A stretch of DNA of 64,000 nt from Sclerotinia nivalis. Taxonomy: Eukaryota; Ascomycota; Leotiomycetes; Helotiales; Sclerotiniaceae. Under the pieces are notes generated by a model. It had not been told where the DNA came from and did no database searches. It saw only the letters and a program-made list of their open reading frames with translations. The stretch lies in the NCBI GenBank assembly GCA_029531795.1, contig JAPEIS010000009.1:2232001-2296000 (forward strand), given 5' to 3'. The position numbers and the translations under genes are program-made. Below, in pieces: positions 1 to 12,962 of the stretch (position 1 is its first letter; each line of letters starts with the position of its first letter).

Positions 1-2049
1 AGCTGAGGGCTCAAGTTGATAGGATTCTGGAGTCTAAATCTTCCCGCTAAGCTATTTTTGATAATAGTATCTATAAAGAAAGCAGTAAATGACAGTAAGC
101 CCCAAATATGACGATAACATGAATTTGCTGTCTTTCATACTGGAACTCTTTCACTATCTCATCACTACCATCATTCCATCTCTCACATCTTATTTCAGCA
201 CAACACATATAGCCTACAAAGACCACGAGTTTCTTGGATCTATGCTCAGTCATAGATTGACAGACTCTCCTGCAGAAGTTGGACTTGCGTCAAACACCAA
301 GCCCAGTATCTGCAGACTCGACCCTGGTTTTCCCGTGTCTGTCTCCTGAAGAGTTTGTGCTATCCCTAAGTGAATGGGAGTAGCGTGTTTTATGAATGGG
401 CATGAAGTCCTGTAGGTTGAAAAAGTGGGTTGGGCCCAACAGGGGTGCGGTGGTGAATAAGTAATTGATGATGGGATTTGAATGACTTGTTAAAAGTGGA
501 TTAGCGGGATATATGATCATTATTCTCTAGGTGCTAGGAACTGGATAGGCTTCACATCTATAAAGTGCCACTCATCGCAGCCCTACAGGCTTTCTCTTCA
601 ACTATACACAAAGCGTACAATTTCGAACATGTAGCGAGTACTTAAAGTAACAGAACTTCTCTTCCTTCAACATCCTCCTTATATACATTTATCCTCCCAC
701 AACCAGAAGCCCTGTCCACTTTCATCTTGCATCGTTGTGACTGAAATCATTATAGACAACAATAAAATCTCAAACGACAGCAAAAATTGAACATCGTCCC
801 AAAAACTTGAGCCTGGAGATGACATCAAATATACCACATGAATCCAACGAGTAGTTGACGGTTTTCACTTGCGTTCTAGAATTGACAAAATAGTTGAAGC
901 CGAGCAGAAAGACTCCACTATAATTGTTGGTAGAAAGGGTAAGCTTGCTCGATTTTTGAAGAAGAGAGATGGAGTTCTTTTATAAAGAGGGGAGGGCTGA
1001 GCTTGTGCCGAGGTGTGCCTGGTGCGGAGTTTGGAATCGAGGGCATGCGGGGTACTGAGGGGTAGTTGAGGGGTAGTTGAGGAGCTTAAGAGTGAATTGT
1101 TTTTTTAATTTAATAAATAAATAATTAGTTTATATTTATATAACTTTAGTTTGTTCAAAGGAGTGAATGCACCCCGAAGAGAAGTCTAAGGAATGAGACT
1201 GTGGTTATAATAAGTGAATAGTCTGGGACCCCGGACCTAGCACTGTATATAGCTGACTCAAAGGTAGCTCCCTCTTCAGAGTGGATTTAGCAGGGAGGAT
1301 TGCATATATCTAATATCTAGAGATCTAGAAGTAGAGAAGTATCGATCTAAAGCCGAAAACTCGAGGTTCTTCCATCGTTGAATACAAGATGACAGTGAAA
1401 AGTGACAACAATATCACATTGTCACTGCCGTTATTTCAAGTATTTATATCCACTATTCCTTTACCTCTTTCCACCACCTTCTGCACGTTCGATTTTAATT
1501 TCTACAATTGATAACTCGGTTTGTAGCATTTGCAAGAAACCAAGGCCTTACGACTACTGTTTGTGGTTATTCAGGTTATCCTTGGCTCTGGTGAAAGCTA
1601 CTGATGGATGTTTAAATAGCTAGACCTTCAGAATCTGAGAAAATATTGTTGAACGCTAGTATACATTGTGAGAAAGTTAGATATTGAAGCCAAATACGTA
1701 GCTAGTTCATAATCAATAGGTTATATAATCCTTCGTAATTAAATATAAGGAGAGGGCTTCGCCCTCCCCTTTTTGAATAATCAATCGTTTTCATTAGGCT
1801 TTTTGTATACTCATTGTATACAATACAAACCCATTGTTAATTCCATTAGTCATATATCACGGGATAGTATAAATACAGAGCACTTTCAGGGATCGGGGAA
1901 TAGGCGGTACATGTGATTGATAGAGTAAATAGAATTGAATGATTTGCCCTCGATAATATAGATCTAGGATATTATATATAGACTAAATGGGTATTTATCT
2001 AGTCTGATTAGATTAAGTTTCGAATAGTAGTATATCAGGATCATCTAGT

Positions 2050-2172
2050 CGATCGTAAGGATCGACAAGGTCTAGAAGAGCCTCAAACTAGTGGAGTAGC
2101 ATGTGCTCGGTAGGCTGTAGGCTACCGGGGATCACGAGGTTCTCCGTGATATACAACAATAATAATAATAAA
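2050..2172 (+). mobile_element. Probable 5'-truncated non-LTR retroelement (LINE/SINE) 3' tail
   Basis: A relatively GC-rich block interrupts AT-rich DNA. It ends in a small hairpin (ATCACG 2131-2136 with CGTGAT 2145-2150) and is followed at once by an AAT microsatellite (2157-2170). A hairpin plus a simple-repeat tail is the usual 3' end of fungal Tad-type LINEs and the SINEs that use them. No coding sequence remains. The left limit is a guess. Confidence 0.4.
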
Positions 2173-2322
2173 AGCAACTAAATAACATTATCCAAATCTA
2201 ATATAGATATTCATCTGAAAAATCCATTAGTTTATATCCCCCCTCTCAATCCAAACACACATCTATATCAAATTTCCCACGCCTCCATTTCTCTACACAA
2301 TTTTTTCCCGTAGTAGAAGTTA

Positions 2323-2400
2323 CACTGTGAAAAGCCACATAATCATGCTACTTCACAGTGATTATTCATATATCTAATTACTTTATGAATGGTGAAGTAG
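2323..2400. repeat. Nested inverted repeats
   Basis: CACTGTGAA (2323-2331) is the exact reverse complement of TTCACAGTG (2352-2360). CTACTTCAC (2348-2356) is the reverse complement of GTGAAGTAG (2392-2400). The middle arm can pair with either side, giving two alternative hairpins. This may be a MITE remnant. Confidence 0.4.
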
Positions 2401-4307
2401 ATCTTATATACTATACAAATTCCGATTAATCGCTTGCTTTTAGGTCTCAAGTCACGGGCTTGGCTTGATGCTGTGTGCAATTTTATGCATTGTAAGTGAG
2501 TGAAGAGTGAATACGAACTCACAATTCCCCAGATAAAATGTAGATAAGCCCAGACTCACGCATCCGCTTCCTCAGGTAGAAAGACCGCTCCTTCCCAACT
2601 CCATGTATTTCCCTTTAGTTAGCTATAAAAGACCCCCATGAACAAATTTGACCCGATCAACCGCATCGTAAAACCTTCCTTGGTCAGAGTTGAAGGAGTG
2701 TCCAGTTTACTCAATATCTAGTATATATGACCAGTAATCTAAGTTTAACAAAAATCACAGATAGAATATCGTATCGATTCTCAGCTGATCATCACTATCA
2801 TTAACAAATACCGATCTTCATCATCTTAATTCATAGTAATATATTACAAGAAGTTAGATTGGTAGAGAAGAATATATCTGACGACAATAACGATTTAAAT
2901 GATGATAATACTAGTCTTATTGAAAAATATATAGATATTCATTCATTCTATAATCTCCTCAAAAGAACTTCAGATAAAAAAGTGAGATTACCAATAATCT
3001 TCATGTAAAAACTACATCCGCAAGATTAGAATGCAGGACCACCATGGCTGATATTCTCTATTGAAAGCAACCTTTATGATAATCTCTTCTTACCGATACA
3101 GAAATCAGTTTGTATACCTCGGACCCTCAAAACTTTAGCTTCCAACTTCAGCTACCGCAGCACGCTGACTCCACACTGACTTCCCACAAACAACCTTCCC
3201 ATATCTCCCCTCCTAGATTCCTAGATTCCTAGATTCCTCCACCAAATCTTCTATCAAAGCTATAAAAAGACCCCCCATAGCTATAACTATTCACATCAAC
3301 AAAGTAAACTTTTACGAGAACAACACCGTTTACATGATGGCCATGGAAGAAAGGGGACCAGCGAGAAAGTACGGATATTTTTCTTGATATTTTTCGGTAG
3401 TTGTATCCTCGGTTTTGGTATGAGGGGTAGGAGAGATATATACGCAACGTATACTAGAACTTTAATAGCAAATCTTGTGAGATATATGTTATATAATAAA
3501 AAAGAAAAAAAAAAGTCTGACAACAAAAATCAAGAAAACAATAAGTAAGAAACACAGAAAATTCAAGACGCACAATCACAATAGAGTTATAGCAATAACA
3601 AAGCAAACTTTTCAAATAGAAACACATTCAGAATCGTATCTTCAAGATATCAATTATGGCAAATAGGAAATTATGATCCAGCTATAGAGTAGTATACTTC
3701 CCGTCATACTATCCTGGTAAGTAAAATGCCGGTATTATGTGTGTGTATATATCCTCTCATTTCTTTTCAAAAAACTCCTACCACACCCCGCTCACCACAC
3801 TCGTCTCAAAGCAGCTCATCGACAGTTCATTGGATAGAGTAGAGTACAGACAGCTGAGACGAGTGAAAGAGCGATAGGAGCTGCGGTATGTAGAGTAGGG
3901 ATGGGATTGAGGATAGAAAAGCTTAAGAGGACTATATACCAGTATCAAGCATTGAATTTGGAATTTGTGAATTAAATTAATACTATAAATTCATAACTCA
4001 TAATTGTGTCCATCCCAAAATCAGTACTTTTAGCTTAACCATGAAATTGATATCGTCAGTGATGAGATCGGTGGAAAAGTAGAGATAGCCTTCAAGTTTC
4101 CTGTCCATGATACCTTTTCCTGTTCTTCGTATTGCTCGTAATAGCATACTTACTCCTAGAAAAGAAATAATATCACATTAGTCATAAATCATCATTGCAT
4201 CCCTACCAAAAACCCATACCTTACCCTCCCCTCAATAGTCCCATACCCATCCTCCCACCCCTCAGAGAAACCACCCTCCTACCAACCTAAAAACCATTAG
4301 CACACCT

Positions 4308-5178
4308 CTACTCCCCACTCCCATCCCCAACCCTCCCACCCGCCCTCGTCCTCCCATACCCCCCCTCAGGCAACCAAACGCGTTCCAAAACCCACCTCCC
4401 CACCCCCAAAGAACCCCTCTCTCTCTCCTCAAAAAACGGTCTAAAAGCACCATCCACAATAGACCCCGGACTCATCTTCCCCTCTTTAACCACTCCTCCT
4501 CCCACAATGGGAGCTCCGACTAGAATTCCCTTGGGCTCCATAACTTGTTGGAACATTTTAACGATACATTGACTTGCGCTTTTAGTTGCGCAGAGAGCCG
4601 CGATATTCGGGTCGGGGTATTTATCTAGTAAACCGCCTGGGACGAGGAAGAGTGGGTTTTCACCTTCGGGGATGTGAGAGGTGTTGGCGTGATGCATGAA
4701 CCATTGTCTGTAGATATTTTATTAGTACTTTTACATTACGTTACATACCCCAATCTAATCTTATTTAATTCAACAACGATACAAATCGCATGAATGCATA
4801 CCCAGCAACCAAAGTCCCAGTAGCAGAAATATTAAAATCCTGCACTAGAACCTCAGGTTTTAAATCCAAAAGCTGACTCGGAGCCACTCGCGCAGCATTA
4901 TAGCAAAGAACATCGATTTTCGGTCCTACTTGCTCCGCAGCCCAATCAAGGGCTTCGATGAGAGAAGAGGGAATCGAGGCGTCGCCTGTGTGAACGAGAA
5001 CTTGGGGGGCTTGAGGATGCAGAGTGTTTATTTCGTTGGCGTAGGTGAGGAGAGATGAATGGTTGCGTGAGATGAGAACTATTTGCCAGTTGTGGGAGGC
5101 GAGGTAGAGGGAGAGACTGCGGGACATGAGGGGACCGGCTCCGATGATTATGATGGTGCGTGGTTTTAGGGAGGTCAT
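4308..5178 (-). CDS. Short-chain dehydrogenase-like protein with a degenerate active site
   Basis: Two exons, 5178-4778 and 4707-4308, give 266 residues. The intron uses an unusual GTTGTT donor; it is the one phase-compatible option I found that avoids the TAA after it. The N-terminus is a Rossmann strand with GAGP at 13-16. An NNAG-like YNAA lies at 93-96. These place it in the SDR fold, which normally uses NAD(P)H to reduce or oxidise a carbonyl. The catalytic set is incomplete: Lys176 of the YxxxK motif is present, but the Tyr position is Leu172 and the usual Ser region reads PGGLL. The nucleotide loop is GAGPLMS rather than GxxxGxG. It may be a non-catalytic or divergent fungal SDR. It stands alone, without biosynthetic neighbours. 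Confidence 0.75.
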
Positions 5179-6662
5179 TTTGATGTAGATTTTGGTTGTG
5201 TATTTACTGCGAGTTGGTTGTATTATGTCAAGTAAATTGATGTAGAGAACGTTGTTTTTCTTTCATATACTGGAAATATTGAAGAGAAATTGAAACAATA
5301 GCTAGATGTTGGAATGTGGTATATAAGAAAAAAGGAGGGGGGAGTGCGGGGTAAATTCCAAATTCAGTTGTCTTGAAGCAAATATTATTGGATGATTGTG
5401 ATAGATGAAAGAACTTTCCAATTTACATTTGGCGCATATGCATTAATCTGATTAATCAATCTGCATTTCTATTCGATCAATAGAATTTTGCAAAATAGTT
5501 GAGCTGCATGACTTGTGCAACACACCATGTTCATTATGTTCTTGTGGTAGAAAACCGTGACTGTGAGACAGCAAAAGTATACAGAGAAAAGTACTAAAAT
5601 TGTTAGAAATAACAAAAGTTGTTATACCAAGCCACTCTGCTTAGTATCATATATGTCGTATTCCAACAAAAATACAATAAGAAAGTATGAACCAAACACA
5701 AGATACGAATTTATCTAAATCCAACCTTATAAGAAAACAAAGAATAAAGTATCCATATACAATGCAAAATATAAGATCAAAATCTGAAATAAACTAGATC
5801 CATACCAAACCATACCTAGTATCTTGCGGTATTCTCAATGACGAGCAACTTGGCGAAGTCACCAACGCTACTAGATATTTCTGCCCTTGACATTTAGAAT
5901 CCCTCATTTGACTTTGACTTAATCATTACTGCATCTTATAATCTATTATCCTATTAGCAAATTATAGCAATGCAAGATTTAAGATTATAACAAACCATAG
6001 TACTACAAAAACAATCAATACAGCACAATACAAATCCTCCTATTTCCATCCCCATTCCTAGATTTCTTTGATACCAAGAACCCACTAAGGTATCACTACC
6101 ACCAAAGAACCACCTAATAGCTCAAATCCATCTATCCATCAACCAACCATCCATCTATCCATCATCCAACCAAACCCCTCCCCTATCACAAAAAGAGAAA
6201 AAAGAAAGAAAAATTGAAGCCAATTATAACTTTTTGCAACTTTGCTTCTATAATATAGAATAGCATAATAAATGAACAATTATAAATAATAAGATCAAAA
6301 GTAGATAGATATCTAAATCCATACACCCAAAAAGAAGACTGTATTATATACCGGAGAATATTTCAAGATCGAATGATTAATTAATTAATTGATTGATTGA
6401 ATAAGATTATACTTTGACTTTTCTTCTTTTCTCATCTTATATCGTACTCGCGCATGAGAAAGAATACTAGAATACTTTATTCCCGGGTTCATCTTCTTTT
6501 TCTTCGCTTCACTCACTTCCCTACACTTAAAATCCAATCATGACATTCCAGTCCACTCCAACACATACTCTATCGAAACTAATATCTACACGTAAGAAAT
6601 AAAGTAACATCACCAACCCCCACCCCCCTCTCGACCCACCATCAAACCATCAAACCAACAAC
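5179..6662. other. Intergenic region
   Basis: About 1.5 kb of AT-rich sequence between the SDR start and the glucanotransferase stop. There are pyrimidine-rich and CCATC-type low-complexity runs around 6.1-6.2 kb. No gene or RNA was recognised. Confidence 0.6.
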
Positions 6663-8475
6663 CTACAATAAAGCCAACCCAATCAATCCCAAACCCCCAA
6701 GAACCCATCCACTAACACCCACTCTCAACCCCCCAGCACCACCCTTCTTCGAGCTCGTCGCACTAGCCGCACTACCCGTAGCAGTACCCGTCGCACTCGA
6801 CGATCCCGATCCCGTTCCTGCACTCTTATCCTTTCCAAAGCCACAAATACCCGTGCCATTCATTTGGTATGTAGGGAAGAGGACTCTCGGTTCTCCCTTA
6901 TCCATCTTTAAATAGATGGTTCCCTTTTCATTCGCAACATAGCTGGTGCAAGTGACGACTTCGGTTAAATTGGTACCTGGGTCAGCGGCTTTGTCAATGT
7001 TTAATGTGTAGGCTCCTCCGTTTGAACCTTGGTTACTGAATACCGAGACGACTTGGGCGCCGTTGGATCCTTTTCTAGCAGCGTAGGTAGAGTCGTCGGT
7101 GTACAAGAGAACGGAGTTGTTGGTGACGTAGTTGGAGTTTACGGAGATGGCATGGTTGCGAATGGTGTTGAGGGTGGTTGTTAAGGTGTAAAGGTTGGAT
7201 GTAGTGCTGGGGTTGTTTTCCCAAAGGGCTTGACGATTATATGGGGAGTAGTTACCGGTGAGATGTTGTTCTTGTCCGTAGTAGTATTTTGGAATACCAT
7301 CGGCGAGAATGGTAAAGGCCATGGCGTTTGCTGCGAGCTATTGATATTGTTAGTATTCATGCACAAATGATGAATATAAATTCAAGAAAGGGAAAACCTA
7401 CAGTCTCATCATCATTGTATGATGCAAAACGTGGTTGATCTTGATTCTCAATAAAATTTGCAAGATATTGTGTAGACGTGCAAGCACTTCTCATACTCTT
7501 AATCATAGCAACCAATCCTGCCATGTTTCCTGCAGTGAAAGCTTGAACGATAGTGTAGTACACTGGATAATTTTCCAATCCCTCAGTATATTGTTGATAA
7601 TTGCAAGCGAAAGCTGGATCACCATCCTCTACTTCTCCCAAAGGAAATATGCCAGAGGATTCAACAAATCCTTTGAAGAAATCATAAGTAATCTGTTTAG
7701 CACCATCAATACGAATTCCATCAATAGAGTAATTCGAGACGAGCTCTTTAATCCATGATCCAAGTGCGGCTGCGACAGTTTCATTTTGAGTTTTAATATC
7801 AGGAGTTGCAACACCAGTGTAGCCTAACCAGCAATTTTGATATTCTGTCTTGTTTTGCCAGTCGATAATTGGACAATATGGATTATAAGATGCCTCATCG
7901 TTGAATGGAGCTGGAGCAAAGACAGAGTAATCAATTTTCGTATCTGCTGTCATATTGTGATTTCCTATGTCGACCGCCATCTCACTGGCAACAACATCGA
8001 CTAGGAGATACATATCTCTCTTGTGAAGTTCTGCACTTAAGTTCTTTAAATCATCTGCTGATCCGAAATTTGGATTGAGATCGTAGAGGGACTGTAATGA
8101 GTGTTAGAACTTTTCAATGCCATTTCCTCAACAAGCCAATTGCCTGCAAATAGAAAGTTGCAGGAGAAAACCTACAGTTTGCCAATATCCATGAAAAGCC
8201 TGTCCATAAATCGTCGTACTATTAATATTCAAATTCACCGGACTAATTTGAATAGCTGTAAACCCCATATCCTGAATATAATCCAAATTCTCCGTGATAC
8301 CATTCCATGTACCTCCACAATAATTCGTGATATTACAAGGGGCATCTGAAGTCGATGAACGATGATATCTATCTGTGATAATTTGATAGATTGATCTTGA
8401 AGCCCAATCATCACCAGAAGCTGCTTGGGATAAACCCGCGAAAATAGGAACGAATGGAATGAGTGAGTACTTCAT
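6663..8475 (-). CDS. GPI-anchored GH13 alpha-glucanotransferase (AgtA-like)
   Basis: Three exons (8475-8176, 8091-7402, 7337-6663) encode 554 residues. A signal peptide covers about 1-18. The GH13 barrel follows, then a Gly/Ser/Thr-rich linker and a hydrophobic C-terminal tail typical of GPI-anchor addition. The catalytic residues are visible: nucleophile Asp229 in GIRIDGAKQ, acid Glu253 in GEVEDG and transition-state Asp318 in ENQDQ. Two otherwise conserved histidines are missing: region I reads DVVASE instead of DVVANH, and region IV reads ENQD instead of ENHD. Loss of these histidines together with a GPI anchor is described for Aspergillus AgtA/AgtB 4-alpha-glucanotransferases, thought to process cell-wall alpha-glucan. 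So transferase activity at the cell surface is more likely than secreted starch hydrolysis. Confidence 0.9.
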
Positions 8476-10300
8476 CGTGAAGATGTTCTGTAGAAAAATG
8501 TCGACGGTAAACGAATGTGTGACGAACGAATGTACTGAGTAAGAGGAACTACTCGAAAAACAAGCACGATGCGTATATAATACAAAACAGAACGAGGGAC
8601 TGAATGTATTAAAAGACGCAAAGCAGTGGCAATTATCTTCTAATCGACGGGGAAGGATAAGAAACAGAAAGAGAGAAGAATTAAAAGATCAAAACAAAAG
8701 GAAAAGGAAAACACGATAATCTTAAGCCAAACCTCCCCACAAACCATTCATTGTCTGTCTCATTTAGGAAATCCGTCCTTGAAGCTCCCGCGGCTTTTTT
8801 ACGGGTATTGATATAGAATACGAGGCATTAGGATAAACCCTGAGCCGCCAGGAACAAAAGTATCCCGTTGATATGCAGTATCTGGCGTGTGGTATAATTG
8901 AAGAGTAAGGAAGGTTACATGCACGCACATGCATTGAGGATCATTAACTGAAATGGTATACTTACACCTACGAGGTAGTATTCCATCAAAGATTCACGGG
9001 TACTACATGAGAAGTGAAAGACGGAAGAGCGGCATTGCAAACCCTTGAACTGCGATTATTCGAGATAGAAAAAACGATTGGAAGAATACGAGAAGAACAA
9101 TCAAAACATGGAAGAAATAAATGTCCGATAACAAAGGAATTCCCGTATTCGTAGAAAAAGTAAAAGAAAAAGTAAAAGTAAAAGTAAAAAATCAATCTCC
9201 CAGACTTGCCACCAGGTACCAGGTCCCATCACTCGGTGGCTGCCGAAAACCTTCATCCATCAAATGTTAATCAAGCGTCGATCATGCACGCTGCTTTCCA
9301 TCCGTCCACTCAAATATATTAGTCACTTGTTGTGGTATCTAGAGAATACGAGAAGACTGTTAAAGCAGCACTCATTTCTCTGACACGCGAATATAATTAA
9401 ATTGGGTTGTGGTGGGATTTTTGATGAAAACGAGGTACCTGAACTAAGACCGAAGAGATTCTAAAAGCCGGGTGCGAAGAATATTTCGTATTCTGGTAAC
9501 TCCTATTATTATCCTTGTTATTGATGCTACGGTACTACCTAGGTAATTCAACTATCATAAGAACACCCATAAACTCCCATCAATCAATTAATCAATCATC
9601 CCCAAAATCCAAAATTCCAAAATTCAAGAATCAAAAATCCATCACACACACCAGTACGAAAAATCCAAAACCCTCCCAAAAAAAAATACCAAATCCTCTC
9701 TCTTATCATAATCAACAACCCAAACCCAAATAAACTAAACTAACCATCCATCACATCCATCACATCTCATCTAACCTTGGCAAAAGCTTAGCAGCGCCAC
9801 CCCCGGACACATATTAAAATGAGCTAAGGGAAGAGCCGGAAATGAGGTACGGTACATACCTAGTACCTACCTATCTAGTACCTAGTAGATTGGTCATGAG
9901 GTACAAATGTAATTACAGAGCAGCGAGTACAGAGTAGTGAGTACAGAGTATGTACTACAGAGTACAGACTCTGTACTACAGAATACAGAACATGTGATGG
10001 GAATCTGGGGAAAGATCGGCCGAAGAGGGAGAGGTTCAGGGGGAGTGTTGGCTGGTGATGCGTGGATGGTTACATTTTGTTTTGTTGGTTGCAAATTTGC
10101 GGTATGTAGGTATATAAACTTGGGCCTTTTTGGTTATTTATTGATTTTGGAATTGGATTTGGATTTGAGGTTCTGATGGGTTTAGTGATTGTGTATTTGT
10201 ACTTCTTTTACGATTTGGGAGTTGGTTATTGGGTACCTACTCTTGATTATTGAGAAAGACGGGAATAATAGAGGGACTAGGGAATAATGCTAAATTGCTT
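8476..10300. other. Intergenic region upstream of the AgtA-like gene
   Basis: About 1.8 kb with no convincing gene. It contains a run of AAAAGT-type repeats near 9160-9190, CA/AT low-complexity sequence at 9.5-9.7 kb, and repeated GTACC/CTAGTACC and GTACAGA words at 9.85-9.99 kb. The promoter of the glucanotransferase should lie in the first few hundred bases; I recognised no specific factor site. Confidence 0.55.
9920..9985. repeat. GTACAGA-rich palindromic repeat cluster
   Basis: Several copies of the word GTACAGA(GT) occur in both orientations. The clearest is a perfect palindrome with one central base: GTACAGA at 9962-9968 and TCTGTAC at 9970-9976. Confidence 0.5.
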
Positions 10301-10301
10301 C

Positions 10302-10337
<36 letters not shown>

Positions 10338-10376
10338 GCTCAAAGCTCAAAGCTCAAAGCTCAAAGCTCAAAGCTC
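10302..10376. repeat. TC microsatellite followed by six AAAGCTC heptamers
   Basis: A TC dinucleotide run (about 10302-10334) is followed by six exact AAAGCTC units (10335-10376). On the minus strand the heptamer reads GAGCTTT. Its innermost units provide the last Glu-Leu codons and the TGA stop (10368-10370) of the neighbouring PPOX-like gene. Confidence 0.9.
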
Positions 10377-11988
10377 AACATCCAAATGATTCCTCCCCGT
10401 CAAATTCCCCATCATCCCTCTAACATCTCCAATCCTTCCAACCACACCTCCCAAACCAAACCCTAATCCCTCCTTTCCCCCAATAACACCCATCCAAACA
10501 CCCACCAAAAAACCAATCAACAATCCCACCACCACACCCCTCCACTCCCCCCTCACAATCCTCTTTCCCAAAACCAACACCTCATCACTTCTCACCCTAA
10601 CCACATTCCCCCCAAACCTCTGATTCCTCGCACTTTTCAGTCCCGGAAGTGCATCGAGCGAATAACTATTATTGAGAAGTTGATAATCTTGCATTTCCGA
10701 TTTAGCTACTTTTTGACTAGCCCAGTGACCGAGGGTTTTACGGTTGGTCCAGGGTCCTTGGGAGGGGTTTTCTATTTGGGTGGTGAGGGGTGTGAGGATG
10801 GGGACGCCGTAGCCGCAGGATGTTTGGACCTGTACTCGAGCGTTGTCAATCATTTGTTAGGTATGGTTCTTCTTTACCTTTTGTTTGCAAATCTTCATGT
10901 TTTTGAAGTCAAGAACAAAAAATGGCAAAATGGAATTGTTGCCAGACGTCACGACGTATGAGGCGGGAGGAGAAGGAATAAACACACCTTCCACACATCC
11001 AATAAAATAATGGCTCTTGCACCATCTACATTCGCCTTTCCCATCTTAGACAAAAGAGTGGGGAATTGAGGTGTATTCCATTCAATTGCATGACCTGTGC
11101 AAAAGAAACGCATGATGCGGGGAGTGGAGGTGAAAGAACAGAACATTATTGTTATACGGCCATTTTCTTGGGACGGTGTTAGTGCGGATGAAGAAGGGAA
11201 ATGAGGAGGAGGAGTGTAGGTAGGTAGGTTTGTCATTGTAGAAAAGAGAGGTGGAGAGGGGGAAGAGGAATGAATGACGAACCATATATATGGCTTATTG
11301 TCTCGATACCAGACCCAGTCGCATCAATACTGAGGAATTGTCAGAACTATAATTCCAGAAATCATCATGTGTATACAAAAAAGGAAACTAAGGCGCGCGT
11401 GGCAATACTGCATATAAATCATATGCCTCAAATAGCCGAACAAAACCACAACCATCCCACATGTCATCAGATTCCAATATCTAGAATCACATATCATCCC
11501 AACCACAAAGACCTTATCTCTATCTCCTAACTCCCCATCACAATCCCCAAGCATCTTTCTCAAAGTTTCCTACTAGAACCGAACACATCTGAATTAATCA
11601 AGAAGAGAACAAAAAGAACCAAGACTCACTAAGCACAACTATTCGGTCCCAATATTTTGAACGTCGCATCCCTAAAAATCATCACATCATTAGTAGGCAC
11701 TTCTTTACAACCCTTCCCCTCTCATCTCATCATCCTTCCCATCTCTCCTCCTCAAACCTCCCTAACCCTTCCACCCCCACAAATCCCCATCATTGCCCTC
11801 TCCCATCCCCCATCCCCCTAACCACACACCCGAAAAAGTCCCCCCAAAAAAACTCAAACTCACAACAACCCCTTGGGACTAACATTAACATGCCTCCCAC
11901 ATCTCGGCGCCGACGCCGTAAAAAAAACCGGTTGAGCCATGGCCCAATCCGCGAGTTCCGGTTTGATGGATGTAAAATATTGAACCAT
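10368..11988 (-). CDS. Pyridoxamine 5'-phosphate oxidase-like FMN-binding protein
   Basis: Five exons (11988-11864, 11671-11630, 11329-11283, 11166-10988, 10829-10368) add up to 284 residues. The small exons were found by matching the family pattern and phase. The product carries the fungal PPOX-like signature: HVNVSPKG near 35-42, a YIDATGSG segment, ENGRITIMFCSF, PRIMRFFCTG, then QTSCGYGVP after the last intron. This split beta-barrel family binds FMN or F420-like cofactors; the substrate in fungi is unknown. The C-terminus adds a basic stretch and a hydrophobic segment (about residues 230-250), so it may be membrane-tethered. Four introns are many for so short a gene, but all have GT-AG borders and keep phase. 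Confidence 0.85.
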
Positions 11989-12962
11989 TTTTATTTGTTG
12001 CTTGATGAATTTATTGATTTATTGGTTTATTTTGTTTATTGATTGGTTGATTGGTTGATTGGTTTGTTGGTTTGTTGATTGATTTTTTAAATTTGAGGAG
12101 AGATTGGTTTGGGGGGAGATAGATGGGACGGGAAGGGAGGGGAGGAGGGGAGGGATATTAATGAGTATAGACAGATGTAGATGTAGATGTAGATGTAGAT
12201 GAAGGAAGTGAAGTTGGAAAATAGAACCAAAAAATCAATAGACAAACTTCAATTTCTCAACAATATAATATAATCTTAAGATTACAAAGCCATTGATAGA
12301 AAAGTATAAGAATATAACATAAAAGAGTCATCAATCAAGTCATCAAACGTCAAGCACATGCATTCCGCTGACTGAGCGGGGTAAAGTACTTGGTAATCAT
12401 GCCCATTCCCCCGGATTTCCTCGATACTTAATTGGAGCCCCTTTACGTGACAATACTAGGTACCTATTCAGTACATTATTTAGTCACCTGTAAACCTTGT
12501 ATCTTGGCATGTTATATGATAGGTATGGTAGTCTTATGTATGGTAGGATCGTGGATTTAATCAAATTTACACCCGTGTGGAAGTCATTATATCGTCAAAA
12601 TGCAACGACTCAAAATACCATATCATATCTTCTATGCTGCGCTTTCGTTTACTATGCCATGTATATCTTAATCCATCTCTCATCACTCATAAGGTCTAAG
12701 ATTCATAGATACCGTTCATTTCACACCATTCCCATCTAATGTAGCCAGATCAATCCGAACCAAGCCAAATCCATCATCACCTCGATTTAAATTAAAAAAG
12801 ACAGAAACCAGATTCAACTATTGTTGTACAGGGGTAATTTGACCAAACAGACGCCTTTCGAAAATGCTGACCTTTAAAAACAAACGCCTAGGTGGATATC
12901 CAGTATACATCTCATGAAATATGGAGAATGTATCAACAGTAAAGAACGTATGTGTGGTATAA
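11989..12962. other. Intergenic region with simple repeats
   Basis: Contains TTGATTGG-type repeats just upstream of the PPOX-like start (about 12000-12080), G-rich sequence near 12.1 kb and GATGTA hexamers at about 12174-12201. No gene was recognised. It lies between the 3' end of the PP6 gene and the 5' end of the PPOX-like gene. Confidence 0.6.

Larger units (their letters stand above)
1..4300. other. AT-rich gene-poor region
   Basis: No reading frame here looks like a real gene; those present are short and low in complexity. The stretch is AT-rich with many TA-type steps. It holds a retroelement-like 3' tail near 2.1 kb, two small inverted repeats near 2.3 kb, and a GC hairpin at 1752-1766 (GAGGGC/GCCCTC around TTC) followed by a T run. 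These are more consistent with repeat debris than with a gene. Confidence 0.6.

Noticed and set aside
1752..1775. Hairpin plus T run resembling a bacterial terminator
   Set aside because: The surroundings are fungal nuclear DNA with no bacterial gene nearby; more likely repeat debris.
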